DNA of 64,000 nt from Prorocentrum cordatum (Eukaryota; Sar; Dinophyceae; Prorocentrales; Prorocentraceae): contig CAUYUJ010022526.1 in assembly GCA_963575745.1 (NCBI GenBank), forward strand, positions 549,652 through 613,651. Direction: 5' to 3'. The position numbers and the translations under genes are program-made. Below are positions 31,963-42,281 of this stretch, piece by piece. The notes beneath the pieces were generated by a model. It saw nothing but the letters and a program-made list of their open reading frames with translations, did not search any database and had not been told where the DNA came from. Position 1 is the first letter of the stretch, and each line of letters begins with the position of its first letter.

Positions 31963-32520
31963 GCTACTACCACTGTTACTACTACTACTACTGCTACTAC
32001 TACGACGACCACTACTACCAGTACTACTACTACGACTACTACTACTACTACTACTACTACCACTACTGCTACTTCTACTACGACTAATTCGACGACGGCT
32101 GGGGCGACGACTACTACTGCTACTACTTATTACTACGAGTACGACGGCTAGTAATAGTGCTAGTAGTACTGTCACGACTACTACTACTACTACTACTATT
32201 ACTACTACTACTACTACTACGACGACTACTACTACTACTACGAGTACGACGACTCGTGCTACTGCCAGGATTATTACTACTATCGTTTCAAGTACGACTG
32301 CTATTACAATTCATACTACCACTACATCTAGTACTACCTTGTACTGTTACTGCTACTGCCGCTACGCTTATTTGTCCTACTAGAATCACTGGGACTATGA
32401 GTACAACTAGTGGTACCAGCACGAATAACACTATTAGGGTTACTCGTACGACTAGTACGAGTACGACTAGCACTACGAGTAATACTAGTACTGCTTGTAC
32501 CACTCGTACTCGTGCTAGCC
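30398..32520 (+). repeat. about 2.1 kb of ACT/TAC trinucleotide repeat with scattered variants
   Basis: Nearly the whole interval is (TAC)n/(ACT)n broken by ACG, TAG, ACC and TTC triplets. Variants such as CGACTACTACTACG recur at higher order, as expected from repeated slippage. Frames of 100-300 codons across it encode poly-Thr, Tyr/Leu or Val/Ser and are not genes. Confidence 0.95.
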
Positions 32521-34865
32521 GTGGTATTAATATTTGTGTACTCGCCGCGGCGGCCGCCGTCACCGTCGCCTCCCCCCCCCCCCCTCCCCCCCCCACGTAA
32601 CATGAGCCCCCCAGACAAGAAGACAATTCCGTCTCGGGCATCTTGGCTGCCTCTCCTGTCGTCTTCGACGACCTTAAGACCGACAAGCCGAGTATGGAAA
32701 TGCCACCTAACACGCAGGGGTTTTGACGATTTGAGACTCTTGGGCTGGCCCCTTCCCGGGCCTACCATGTCGGTCCAATAGGCGCCCAAGAAGGGTCTAC
32801 TTCGGAAGAGCCCTGTGTGGAATCCAAGATGCGCTCCCAACACTTCTGAAAAGAACTGCGCGGAGAATCCCAGGAGCGCTCCAGAGTGGCCAGATTACGG
32901 GGTACGCTTACAATTCTCCGTACACAGAACTCGAAGGGACTTGAGGACACTCAGCTCAGTGATGACGGCACGGAGGTGGATGTGGTGCAAAATGTCGGAT
33001 GTAATCTACTTCGTGCCAGTTATGTAGTGCAGCGGCGGGGATGCAATCTACGTGGCGCAACTCGTGGAGTAAAGTCTCTAAGTATGTGGTACAAGTGATG
33101 TTGTACAATAAATTTTGTGCAGTACACTCTGCTGGCATGCACGCGTGAACGCCATACATAGATGGAGCAAGCAATCCGTCCATCCGCCCGCAGTTTCTTG
33201 TCGAAGATTTATTGTCCCAGTGACGTGAGGACCCGTTTCATGAGGAGTCTTGACTCGCGCGGGCGAGTGATGACGTTGACATCGGCGACGACCACGATGA
33301 TGGTGGAGGTGGTGATGGTTGGTGATGGTTGGTGATGATATGAATGTGATGCTGATGATGGCGATGACAATCGCAATGATCACGCAGATGAAGATGCCGC
33401 TTGTGCCGTTGAGTTTTGAGGATGATGACCGAACTTGCGCGCGCACGAAGGCCTGAATAGTTTGTTGCTCAAAAACATGTGGTTGACAAACGTATTTGAG
33501 CACCTCCTATATTTGAGTGGCTAGAAAACAAATGTTATCGCAGTGATCTCGACATGGGCAGGCGGAGGCGCGCGCGTGTGGCCCGTACGGTGGCGCTTGA
33601 CAAGTGTCCGGCGCGCGACGCACTGGCTAGCCCACGGCGCAACCTTTTCGGGACACTAGCCCACAGGACAACGACGGAACAGCCACGCGACAACCCATTC
33701 GGGACAACCACTGGCAAACCAATCTACGGCACGATCGCAGGACAACCTCTGGGACAGCCACGGGACAACCAGAGGAGGACGAGGTACCCATATCTCTACC
33801 TTTCCCTCTTTATCCCCTTTTTGAGCCTCGTGGGAGGCCCTCGTCGCCACCGCTGGATTCGCCTTCGAAATCCTCGTCAGAACGCATCCTGGGAGAGGCC
33901 CAGCGGGTAGCTGTACTGGTACCAGTTGGTTTCCCCACACATGTCTCTTGTCATGAGGATTTGTAGAAACGTTGGAATTGGAGGGAACGAAAAACATCAA
34001 GTAAATCTTGGAACGATTTGGGAATCCTGGAATTGTGTCGGTTCAATTGTGTCCCGTAAGGCCCGATTACACGAGGCGGAACCCCGGCAACCGCACCGAC
34101 GAGGAACCAACGAAGCGCCTACCAAGCGAGACACTTGGCGTACCCAGCCAATCAGTTAGCAAGAGAAATAAGGAAATATTCTCTTGGAGCAAGGATCTGT
34201 GTGGGGCATTCGCTTTCTCGTAGAAAGAATTCCTCACAGCTCATGGCCTTGGCATATGTTGCTCAAGTTGAGAAAGCAATTAGCGGGGCTTCTTACAATC
34301 CTGTGGGTCACAACCCGAATGCGGGCACCTCGATCCCGTTGGAGGGTTCCTGTTGTTTACAGACGGGGGAGTTCTTGCTCGTGCGAACAAGACTTTGACG
34401 ATGTGGTTCGCGACTGACAGTGCGTTGCAGCAGATCTTCAGCAGGCACGTTGGGGTCGTTTAGTGTTGCTGCTCGCCTTGGACGCGAGGTCTCAAGACAA
34501 GACAGGATAAGAGACGGGAATTAGATCTTTTCTGGTTCGGACGGCAAGATTCCGAAGCTTTGGCTCGTGACTGACGGCGGAGCTCTTCCACAAGGAACGT
34601 ATGGAGGTTACCCGCACCATAGAAACATTCCCGGCGGATGTCTGGAGACGCTTAGGGTCTGGCAATGTGCCAGGCTGCTTCGGCTCTCATGCTATCTGGT
34701 ACTCTGGATAGAGGTAGTTCCGCCAGACAACCAACCCACTTGGCAAGATTGGGCCACACATTTTCGTCAGCAAGGCCGCGGGGCATCAAAAGCTTGACGT
34801 ACCTGCCAGCGGCGTTTGTATCGTGATCCGCCGTAGTTGGACGTTGTCGGGGTGCAATCGGCAGT

Positions 34866-34990
34866 GAGCCAATGATTCATTGGCTGACGCCGCACCGCCG
34901 ACCCGTTGGGGCGGCAGTAAGAGTGAAAAACGGAGTTTGCGGAATGCGATTTCTGGGGAATCTTGGGGTTTCAGCATTTTGGGATTCGTC
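34866..34990. repeat. solo 5' module of repeat family R1
   Basis: About 120 bp matching the 5' module at 50636, including GACGCCGCACCGCCGACCC, GGGGCGGCAGTAAGAGTGAA and TTTCTGGGGAATCTTGGGGT. No R1 unit or 3' module follows. Confidence 0.8.
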
Positions 34991-36841
34991 GGGAGCGATT
35001 GGCGGATCGCGGATGATTACAGACATTGCAGATGGCACCACTTTGAGGGCAGGAGGCGACGGGGCACGTGCGCGCCGAGTGTGGCCCTCTCGGGCTTCAG
35101 AGTGCCTGTGAGCATGCACGACTCTGACTGCAACAAGCTCTTCTTGCCTCTCGGGGCTGCACCATCCCTCTTGGGAAAATTATGTGCGAGGGCGGTGTTC
35201 AACCCGCAGCGGGAAGCGGGGCGGTGGTTCGGCAAACTCTTCGGTACCGCCGCGCATGTCGTACTCGAGTCTTCAAGGACGGCGCTGGCGCGGGAGAGCG
35301 CACTAGCCAGCAGGCAAACATTCGCGGGGGAACCTTAGTTCTTGTCCGCGTTGCTCTTGGCGGGTCCTTTCGCACGTCAAGTCCCAAGCATCAAGCCACG
35401 TGTGTTTCAGCTTTGATTCGAGCAAGAGGCAGGCCGCCCCTGCCATGGACGACGTACATGCGCTCACAAGCCTCGGAGTTGTCTGGGCGAAGCCCGGATC
35501 GACTCGAAGGTCTTCTAGGCGACGGAAGGAATTGGCGTTCAGTTGTCAAAGTTTTGCGCAAAATTGATCTGTTGATTTCATTGATGACTGACTCTGTTTC
35601 CCCCCCCTCCCTCCTCCGCATCCTTGATCCCTACCTTCCTCTTCCATATTTGTGGATTGTCTGCGGGTCAACGCATCGCGTCCCATGGGGTACAATTTTT
35701 CCCATGGTCTACAGCCGAGCCACCTGCAGTGCAATCGATCGTTTACCTATTTTGCATTTCCAGTGCGCTGTCACTTGTCTCAACCTTCCTTGCCAGTGCG
35801 CCGTCCGGGCGCCGTTGATGGATTAGTAAGTCGAGTAGAGGCGTCGTGGACCACCACGAGGTCATGATCTACTCCGAGGCGCAGGCATTACCAGTGGCAA
35901 TTCGCAATTGTAGACTGTCGTCTTACCGTCGATTGTGCATGCGTCTTCTGCTAGAGGTGGTCTGCAAACGTTGTTTGGTGATGAACACCTTGACCACACA
36001 AACGTTGCTCTATCCATGCCCCGCAGGCAAGCCCGCGGGCCGTTATGGGGCCTCTGCCGATTGATTCCAACAGGTGGAAGAACCACTGAGGACACGCCTC
36101 CCCTACCCCCGCTTGCCCTGGACGCGCGCTTTGTTGAAACCCACGACTATACGTTACGTACGGGGGGCCCATTCGAAAGATGAGGGAAGCTCTGCTGCCA
36201 GGCGCCAGCAGCATTCCATTCCAAGGAGAGCATGCCCCCTGCCGCTCCCCCTCGTTCATTCCTGCTCTTGCTCTGAGTGGGATCTACACACTCCCTACAG
36301 GCTCCTGCGCAATTATTGCGCACTCCTGCACAGTCCGAGCGTTGTCCCTCCGCACCTCGAACACGGTCCCGATAAGTCCCTGCACGCCCTTGCCCGTTTC
36401 TGGTTGGCCCGCAAGGAGGCTGGCGGATTATTGATGGACAATTGTTGTGCGCGAGTTGCTCGGCTGATTTCAGACAGCCGGTGCCGCCGCGAACCCCTGA
36501 CTCGCGTTCCACCGCGGCAGGGTAAACACGATGGCATGATCACCCTCATCATCGGCATTCTTCCATCGTTCTCAATATACATCGGCGCGCACATTATTGT
36601 CTTCCGCCCCGTGCAGCGAGTTGGGATACCGCAATCGAACTCGAACCTAATAGAATTGCGTTGAATGCGGACGAGATGTTGCAGGTGATTTGGCTGGTCC
36701 CTACTCGGAAAGTAGCCGTGTGTGATATTCAGATGCCCGCGGCGAGCTAAGCCACCGTGCTAGCGCTGCATCGACGTGGCTTTCCAGGCGTGTATGGGTA
36801 GTTCGGATGGTACCTGGGCGGTTCATGGACGTCATTAGGGG

Positions 36842-37020
36842 AACAAGCAATGACATAAACATACAAACTCGGAGGTCAGTGCGGATGTCTCGGATCGGCG
36901 TTGGACCTCCTGGCGGCGCCTCCGGCGCCGCCCCTGGCGCGCGGAGCGCGCCAGGGAGGCGAGCCCAGCGCCGATCCAAGACATCCGCGCGGACCTCCGA
37001 GTTTTGATGTTTACATCTTG
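36842..37020. mobile_element. palindromic foldback element, copy 1
   Basis: The left arm starts AATGACATAAACATACAAAC and continues CTCGGAGGTC, CTCGGATCGGCG. The right arm is its reverse complement and ends GGACCTCCGAGTTTTGATGTTT. The centre holds nested palindromes (GGCGCCTCCGGCGCC and CTGGCGCGC..GCGCGCCAG). A second copy lies at 53288-53475. It has no coding capacity, so it resembles a non-autonomous MITE or foldback element. Confidence 0.85.
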
Positions 37021-38580
37021 GGGCCGCCGTGGGCCCGTCGCGGGCGCCCTGGACCCGTTTCAAGCCGGTCTTGGGCCATCCTGAGTCTCGTTGGGCGGCC
37101 CTCGCGCCACCCTGGGGCTGTCTCGGGGCCGCGCGGGGCTGCACTGACGGCTGCCAGGGGGATGTCTTGGGGGCGTCTCGGGGCGCCGTGCGATTGAAGA
37201 GCGGCGTGAGGTCAGGGGAATGGTAGAGTATGCGTTGTTTCAGTCTGTGGCATGGCAAGGGTTCCATGGAGTCATCATCCGAAAAGCTTCTCGGGCGCCT
37301 CTTCGGGTTTCTTGGGCGCCTCTGGATTTTCTCTTGGGAGCTGCGAGGGTGCTAAGGTTATCTTAGAACATATGTTGGGTCGTTCTTGGATTGTTCGGCC
37401 ATCGTGGCCGCCTCGAGAGCGTATTTCTTGTCCTGGGGCAGTTGAGGACTGGTAATGAGTTCAGGAGGTGCGATGCCAGCTGGAGGGCGCGATGCGTACG
37501 AATGGGGCCCTTCATAAAATGGCTCCAATCCATCGAGATATCCACTGTGTGTCGAACTGCTTCACCAGGTGCCTGGGGCACGGTGGCGGATGTCGAAAGA
37601 GTGCTTGAGGAGTTGGCGTCTCGAAAGTTTCATGAGCGGATCAATCGCTTGGACTAGGCAAGCGCTGGAGGCTGACCTCCCGCCCTTCCCCCATTAAACC
37701 CTGTCTGCCTGCTGCCGAAAAGCGGAAGGGACACAAAGCGAGTACAGTCAAGCCTTTAGTGCATCGAAAGGTTTGACGGCATTGTTGGAAGATTGATTGG
37801 AGTGTCCTGAATAGTTTCGTGCGTTTACTAAGCACCCCATCTTTTCAAGTTTGTTCCTCTAGATTAACTTGCTGAAGTGCCTCGCTTGTAGTGGTGCTCG
37901 TTATGAGGTGCGTTCTTCTGCACATTAGGTCAGGCAGTGGCGAAGCTTCTTGGTTCGCATATAGGCCCACCAAATAATGTTCTAAGAACCTTATGTGGTC
38001 TGCATGAGAGACTGCCTTTGTATAACACATCGGGTGTATGTTCTAAGAGCATTGTTGGTGTTCTTGGAACATCTTGGGGTTCTGAGAACATCCGTGGTAT
38101 GCCTATAGGAATGCCGGGACGGTCGGTCCCTGCTCAACTAGGGGCAGTGCAAGCTCCAATCCCCATCCCCAGACATCCGCCGATATTATATGCTCTTTCG
38201 GGTCCGCGGCCGCAGAGGTCCCGAACTCTTGCCCGGGGCCAGCTGCTCTCCCCGGATCCACTCCTGATGGCCCCGGGACGCGATGGCCAGCACCAGGGGC
38301 CGAAGGCGAGGACAACCCGATACGTAGACAAACAGCAAGTCGTCGGAGATCCAGGTCCCTCCGTCGCCCCCAGGGGAGGGCAGGAGGTCCCCCCCGCACA
38401 CCAGTGGCAGCTGCGGGGGGCCCAGGAGGGTGACAGCCAGCGGCGGCTGCCCGGGTGCGAAGCTGCGGCTGAGCACCCGAGCTGGTGCAGGAGAGTTTCG
38501 GAGGAGGCCCAGGCTTCGGCGAGGGCGGATCAGCTCCACGGCCTGTGTCGACCACAACCCGCAACCAAGCTTGGGAAGGG

Positions 38581-38690
38581 ATCTCCTCCTCCTCCTCCTC
38601 CTCCTCCTCCTCCTCCTCCTCCTCCTCCAACCTCCTCCTCCTCCTCCTCCTCGTCCTCCTCCTCCTCCTCCTCCTCCAACTTGGAGGGGG
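38581..38690 (+). repeat. TCC array
   Basis: Two TCC blocks (38581-38628 and 38631-38677) separated by AACC, followed by AACTTGG. Confidence 0.9.
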
Positions 38691-39126
38691 AGGAGGACAG
38701 AAGCTCTCTGACTCTCAGACCGTTTCGTTCTTTTCCCCCCCCACGCACAACAGACTAGTTGTTCGGCTCTGAAGGGTGCGGGGACGTCCCGATGAGGCCA
38801 GGCTTTCGGTTTGTGTGTGTTCGTTCAGGCAGGGCCGATGGTTGACCTGGACGTCTGTGCTCACGTCCGTCCCTCCACTCTCTCTGCCTCTCCACGAAGC
38901 AGAGGGATCCTGAGGGCCGATGTACAGAGTCAGGTGGAGCTGCGGAGGGGGCGCGACGGCAGCCGCGCTCCGCGCCGCGCGGCTCGGATCGGAGAGGCGC
39001 CCTTCTCTCCTGGGCGGCGGCGCGCGAGGGCGCGAAGATAACCGCACATCGCGGGACGCGATGCGCGAAGTTGGGCAACCCAGGGCTCACGTCCACCCTC
39101 GAAGAGAACCCACCAGACAACCCACG

Positions 39127-39239
39127 CCGATCCTGGCCAGGCCGATCCTGGGCCCAGCATCGGTGTACGTGCCGTCCTGCCCAGGCCAGGGCGGCGCATA
39201 CCCCGATCCTGGGCCCCGGAGGAGCCTGGCCAGGATCGG
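39127..39239. repeat. inverted repeat CCGATCCTGGCCAGG
   Basis: Arms at about 39127-39141 and 39225-39239 are exact complements. GATCCTGG words recur between them. Confidence 0.75.
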
Positions 39240-39429
39240 TGCAGGTTTACAGCTGGCGCCCTCCTCGGCATGGAATCTGGCCAAGTTCTGCGCAATCCAG
39301 CTGGTCCCAGGCTTCATCGGGCCAAGTCTGGCTCGATGGGCCCCCGAATTGGGCTCTATATAGACCTCGCGCCTCCTCTCGCGAAGACCTCCCAGGAGTT
39401 GCCTCCGACCGTCGAGCTCGCGCCCGCCC

Positions 39430-39605
39430 CCCCCTCCGCCATTCCCCCGCCGCACCTGGGAGGCCGAGCGGAGGCGCGAGCAGGAGGAGCTGCAGGAGGC
39501 GCGCGGCAAGGCCGCGAAGCTGGCCGCGGCGCTGGGTGCGCCAGAGGGCCCGCGGCCTCAGCGGCCCCCGGATCCCGGGAGCAGCGCGGCAGCTGACCCG
39601 CGCAG
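39430..39605 (+). CDS. coiled-coil exon of an unidentified gene, no ATG in the exon
   Basis: Frame 1 is open from 39364. It gives a proline-rich lead, then WEAERRREQEELQEARGKAA, KLAAALGAPEG and a Pro/Ala-rich end, stopping at an AG|GTCTGG donor (39605/39606). The Glu/Arg/Ala pattern predicts a coiled coil. A diverged partial duplicate of the exon's 3' half lies at about 39999-40045. A 129-bp TIR element begins 15 bp after the donor. It was missed by ATG-based scans because it has no start codon. Confidence 0.4.
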
Positions 39606-39620
39606 GTCTGGGCCTCCTCC

Positions 39621-39749
39621 TGGCATCGCTCGGACGTGTGCATTTTTCCTTCGGCGAGGACCATCGAGGAGCATCCTTGATCATTTGGCGAAAAAAGCAC
39701 GCACGAAACTGAAAAAAAACACAGGGAATGGACGTCCGAGCGATGGCCA
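39621..39749. mobile_element. 129-bp MITE-like element
   Basis: Terminal inverted repeats TGGCATCGCTCGGACGT (39621-39637) and ACGTCCGAGCGATGGCCA (39732-39749) differ by one inserted base. The interior is A-rich (GCACGCACGAAACTGAAA). The same ends bound a 1.95 kb element at 61599-63546. Confidence 0.8.
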
Positions 39750-40224
39750 GTCCTAGATGGGGTCGGAGGATCGCGCCGCCTCGCCGACGCATCGCCGAAG
39801 CGGCTCGGTGCGGAGCCCGATGTTCTCCACGCGGTCGTCGCCGATGCGTCGCCGACGTCGCCGATGCATCGCTGTTGCATCGCCGATGCATCGCCGATGC
39901 ATCGCTGATGCGGCGGGATCCGCCGACCCTATCTGCTCCGACCCCATCTATCCGACCCCATTTAGGAGGCCTCTGATAGGAAGTATGAGCTACTTTCCGT
40001 GCGCCAGAGGGCCTGCGGTCTTGGGGAGCAGCGTTGCGGTCAGCCCCCATACATCCCCAGGGCGAAAGATTTTTCTTCCTGGGCCCAGAACGGCGGGTTG
40101 AAGTCTTAGGCAGGCGCGCGTGAGATAATCGCCGTCGCGCAGCCCGTCCAGACGCCGTCCGCTCGGCAGCGACGATGTTACCTCGCGAGTCGCTCGTCCT
40201 GCGTAGTAGTATGGGTTCCAATTT

Positions 40225-40470
40225 ACCCATGCCTCCTTGCCCCTTCCGCCCATCCTGGGTCGCTTTCGCCGGCCGCACCCCGCTCGCAAGGTGTCGGCCC
40301 GGCCTTCCGAGGCCCTCTGCATCCTCGTCGTGCGTCCGTGTGATGCGGGTTGACTGCAGGGGGAGGGGGGGAGGCTTCTCAGAAGCAAACCCTGCTTCTT
40401 AGAAGGTGCGGGCCTCATCTATAGATCTGAGGCCTTCGCAGCCTTATCGTGCGTCCGCATGATACGGGTT
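40225..40470. repeat. dispersed repeat family R2, copy 1
   Basis: Shares with 57380-57640 the series CCGCCCATCCT, GGTCGC, GCCGGCCGCACCCCG, GCATCCTCGTC, GGGTTGACTGCAGG. It also shares a hairpin-rich end, GGCTTCTCAGAAGC...GGGCCTCATCTATAGA. A shorter match lies at 41630-41770. Confidence 0.7.
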
Positions 40471-40824
40471 GACTGCACACAGGGGGGATGGGCCCAGGGT
40501 TCTTCGGAAGCTTTCGGATGCGGCTTTCTGTTTTTGCTGTCCGAACATGTTCGAGAGCCAGGGTGGTTTCCATCAGCTGCGCCTCGTCGGAGGCTGTCTG
40601 GGGGAGCAAAAGGATTCCGAGGGCCAGGGAGCGGACGGTCAGGGGCAACGTCGGCGGGGGATGGGGGTCAATGGGGGGGAGATGCATCGACCTCCAATCG
40701 CACAATGTTAGCCGATGGGGGCCCGATAGCCCGCCCGCCAGGGACCGTCCGGGGGCACATCGCCGATCCTCCTCCCTCCCGAGTTGGTCCCCCCCCTACC
40801 GATCCCCCCCAAGTGGAATGGAGG

Positions 40825-41085
40825 CGCAAACATGGAATGCAGGCGCGTGGATCGGTGACGTGCACCATTTCCCTGCAGAACCGGCGCAGAAGCAGGCTTC
40901 ATGGTTAACCCCGATCCGATACCCCCCGATCCGATAGCCCCCTACCGATACCGTGGAATGGAGGCGTAAACATGGTCCCCCCCTAGGAAGCGCAAACATG
41001 GAATGCAGGCGCGTGGACCGGTGACGGGCACCGTTTCCGTGCAGAATCGGCGCAGAAGCAGGCTTCACGGTTAACCCGGATCCGT
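40825..41085. repeat. two tandem copies of a ~95-bp segment about 165 bp apart
   Basis: GCGCAAACATGGAATGCAGG begins each copy (near 40826 and 40991). Both continue to GGCGCAGAAGCAGGCTTC and GGTTAACC. Confidence 0.85.
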
Positions 41086-42281
41086 GGATATGGCGCGGAT
41101 TTGGCGCACGCGCGCATATCCACAGATCCGTACACGGTGGTGGTTCAAAATAGGTATTGTTTGATAATTCCCAGATCCCAATCTATTTCAATCGCCTTCC
41201 CATTTCAAGGATCGATCTGCTTCTGCCGCGTTCTGTTATTATCAGGGGGGGCCTGAGCCCAATCTGCTCTATCCGCCTTCCTACTTCATGTTTTGGCCTA
41301 CTTCTTCCGACCGACCTGTACAGTGGACACCCATGCCAAGAAACACCCTGCTTGCCCCCAGGCTGCCTGGGGTTTCTCGGGTTTCGATCGTCCTTCGATG
41401 GAACGCGTGACGCCTACCACACCAAACTTCGGTGGATGTCCTGGGGCCTCAGGGTTGGGCTTCTCGTGGAAGGCTTCTTGTGGTCGGGCCCCCTGCTGTA
41501 ATCCATGCTGGCGTGCGCGCGACTCGGGATCGATCTGCGCGCGCGGCGGGTCCCCCTCGCGGTCCCCGTTGCCCCTCGGCTCGGACCTCCGACGGGCTGC
41601 TCGTCGCGGGCCCTGAGGCTCGGCCGCGCGCGGAGGAGGGCAGGGGGCAGGGGGCAGGGGGGGAAGGCTTCTCGGAAGCACTCCTTGCTTCTTAGAGGGC
41701 GCGGGCCTCGTCTGCAGATGCAGGGCCGGCGCCTCACAAGAAGCAGCCTCCTCCTAAGAGGCCTCCCCCCTCCCCCTATCGTCCCCTTCCTGCGCGCAGC
41801 CAAGAATGGGGCCGTCGGGAGCGGGCCCCGGATGGAAGGAAGACTGCCCCCTGGGAGAGGGTCCTCATGGGATTTGGGCGTCTTGGGGTTCAAAATGCTC
41901 TGGGACTTGGGCGGCGCAGCGTTCTCGCCCAGCGTCGGCCCCGCCAGGACCACCACACATCGATCTGGTCCGAAAACACAGCAGGCGGGGAAACCTAAGT
42001 TTTCGTCCAGAATCTCGATTATTCTGAACGTTTCAATGTAAATCCTAAGATTTGAATGGAAATGTTTGGTTTTTATTCAAGTTCTGAGATTATGAATTGC
42101 TTAACCCATGATTTCTAAAGCATTTCGCAGGGTGTAGGGCTCGGGCCCGTAATCTCTTGCGATATCGCATTCTTGCTCGCAGCGTCGGATCTCGGGGCAC
42201 AGATCCTTTCCCCGTGGCTGGCTCTTCGGCCCGAGTCGTCCTGTGGCGATCCCAGGGCCCGTCGACGAGGGCCCCCAGAGG

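Larger units (their letters stand above)
32521..38100. other. moderate-GC region without convincing genes
   Basis: Base composition is more balanced and frames are short (under 200 codons) on both strands, with no domain I can name. It contains the R1 5' module (34866-34990), a palindromic element (36842-37020) and a GGTGATGGTTGGTGATG repeat patch near 33300-33350. Short stretches such as 35128-35338 (LFLPLGAAPSLLGKLCARAV) are open but isolated. Confidence 0.4.

Noticed and set aside
30295-32175. Frames of 190-307 codons in the ACT array
   Set aside because: Pure repeat translation (poly-Thr, Val or Ser).
34880-35338. 152-codon frame as a gene
   Set aside because: Its first third is the R1 5' module; the rest has no recognisable feature.
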